A stretch of DNA of 64,000 nt, taken from positions 1 to 64,000 of the forward strand of contig JAKSNS010000006.1 of the NCBI GenBank assembly GCA_024399545.1, written 5' to 3'. The notes under the pieces are model-generated. The model was not told the DNA's origin. It was given only the letters and a program-made list of their open reading frames with translations, and did not search any database. The position numbers and the translations under genes were made by a program. This document shows, piece after piece, positions 63,626-64,000 of this stretch. This DNA comes from Paludibacteraceae bacterium (GTDB lineage Bacteria > Bacteroidota > Bacteroidia > Bacteroidales > Paludibacteraceae). Numbering within the stretch: the stretch's first letter is position 1; every line of letters starts with the position of its first letter.

Positions 63626-64000
63626 TTAATCAATTTTCAAGTCTTTCTTTATCATGCCAACTTTCTCTATTGCGGCATCAATGCAGGATTTGTACTCCGA
63701 AGCATCTTTCATCTGCAACTGAACCTCAACATAGAATTTAATCTTTGGCTCTGTTCCTGAAGGTCGCACAGACACTTTCGTGCCATCTTCGGTTATGTAC
63801 TGAAGCACATTTGAAGTCACCGAGAAAGAAATAGGGAATTTTGCGCCAGTCAGCACATTAAGTTCCTGTAGTAACTGGTAATCCTTTATATATTTAACCT
63901 TTGAGCCTGCCAAATTGACAGGTGGGTTACTACGGTAGTTTTTCATCATACTGATAATCTCTTCCGCACCGCTTTTGCCCTCTCTGACCAAAGAGATACC
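63626..64000 (-). CDS. Phosphoglucomutase/phosphomannomutase family, C-terminal part
   Basis: The last 124 residues of a gene that enters from the right edge of the window; the frame continues without a start at 64000. The segment has the family's fourth domain with VSVRPSGTEPKIKFYVEV (the RPSGTEPK phosphate-binding motif), preceded by LQYITEDGTK. The enzyme interconverts hexose-1- and 6-phosphates for glycan precursor synthesis; glucose versus mannose specificity cannot be told. It is probably an independent unit from pfp, though on the same strand. Confidence 0.9.
   Translation of the reverse strand, partial: GISLVREGKSGAEEIISMMKNYRSNPPVNLAGSKVKYIKDYQLLQELNVLTGAKFPISFSVTSNVLQYITEDGTKVSVRPSGTEPKIKFYVEVQLQMKDASEYKSCIDAAIEKVGMIKKDLKID

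Noticed and set aside
1-64000. tRNA or rRNA genes
   Set aside because: I saw no tRNA-like TTCGA arm and acceptor pairs ending in CCA, and no conserved rRNA stretch, on either strand; the scan was by eye, so a missed tRNA is possible.

Overview
The window is chromosomal DNA from a member of the Bacteroidota, most likely order Bacteroidales and possibly Prevotellaceae. The evidence is: (i) promoters of the Bacteroidota sigma-factor type (TAnnTTTG, several with TTTG exactly 20 bases upstream) before most transcription units, with almost no Shine-Dalgarno sequences; (ii) families typical of the group, such as PPi-dependent phosphofructokinase, pyruvate phosphate dikinase, a lipoprotein-type dipeptidyl peptidase III, fimbrillin-like lipoproteins, a Bacteroidota-type RNA polymerase omega subunit and BamD; (iii) many lipoprotein signals. 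I found no rRNA, tRNA or CRISPR array.

Layout. 1-3.6 kb is an accessory segment: a GIY-YIG / DUF6884-like / unknown operon, decayed gene fragments, AT-rich spacer and a remnant antitoxin gene. 3.6-31.9 kb is core genome: OPT transporter; dnaB with a GNAT-like gene and a secreted nuclease; DUF3109, mntP, a flavoprotein and a PlsC-like gene; a riboflavin synthase group; DPP III; rarA with a LytS/LytTR two-component pair; a probable small RNA; NUDIX; nucleoside phosphorylase with mnmE; a CrtI-like flavoprotein; mnmA with an unusual outer-membrane protein; thiD, sufE and nadA; radC with a transglutaminase lipoprotein. 32.0-34.3 kb holds a small protein and a fimbrillin-like lipoprotein behind two 18-A tracts. 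34.5-43.2 kb is a tightly packed nine-gene minus-strand operon.

43.2-54.0 kb is a second accessory island. It starts with a symmetric nested inverted-repeat structure (43489-43963), then an IS3-family element inserted into the promoter of a decayed PIN toxin-antitoxin module. Next come a DUF488-DUF488-OB-fold operon, a DUF2442 gene, a frameshifted polyvalent-kinase-like gene, an orphan AT-rich gene, and a DUF3825 / ExoX-C-like / small membrane protein cluster. The units are separated by related cassettes: a terminator, a long palindrome and a near-identical promoter (CATTTG-N20-TACCTTTGCA). The same cassette occurs at the left edge of the window, so both accessory segments look assembled from the same parts. 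54.0-64.0 kb returns to core genes: ppdK, dgt, an LEA14-like lipoprotein, lysS, rpoZ and bamD in one minus-strand run, then the PPi-dependent phosphofructokinase and the end of a phosphoglucomutase-family gene.

The most promising places for something undescribed are the nested inverted repeats at 43.5-44.0 kb, the palindrome-promoter cassettes, and the DUF488-DUF488-OB operon at 46.5-48.2 kb. Family names for the accessory genes rest on motifs I recognise by eye and are less certain than the core annotation.
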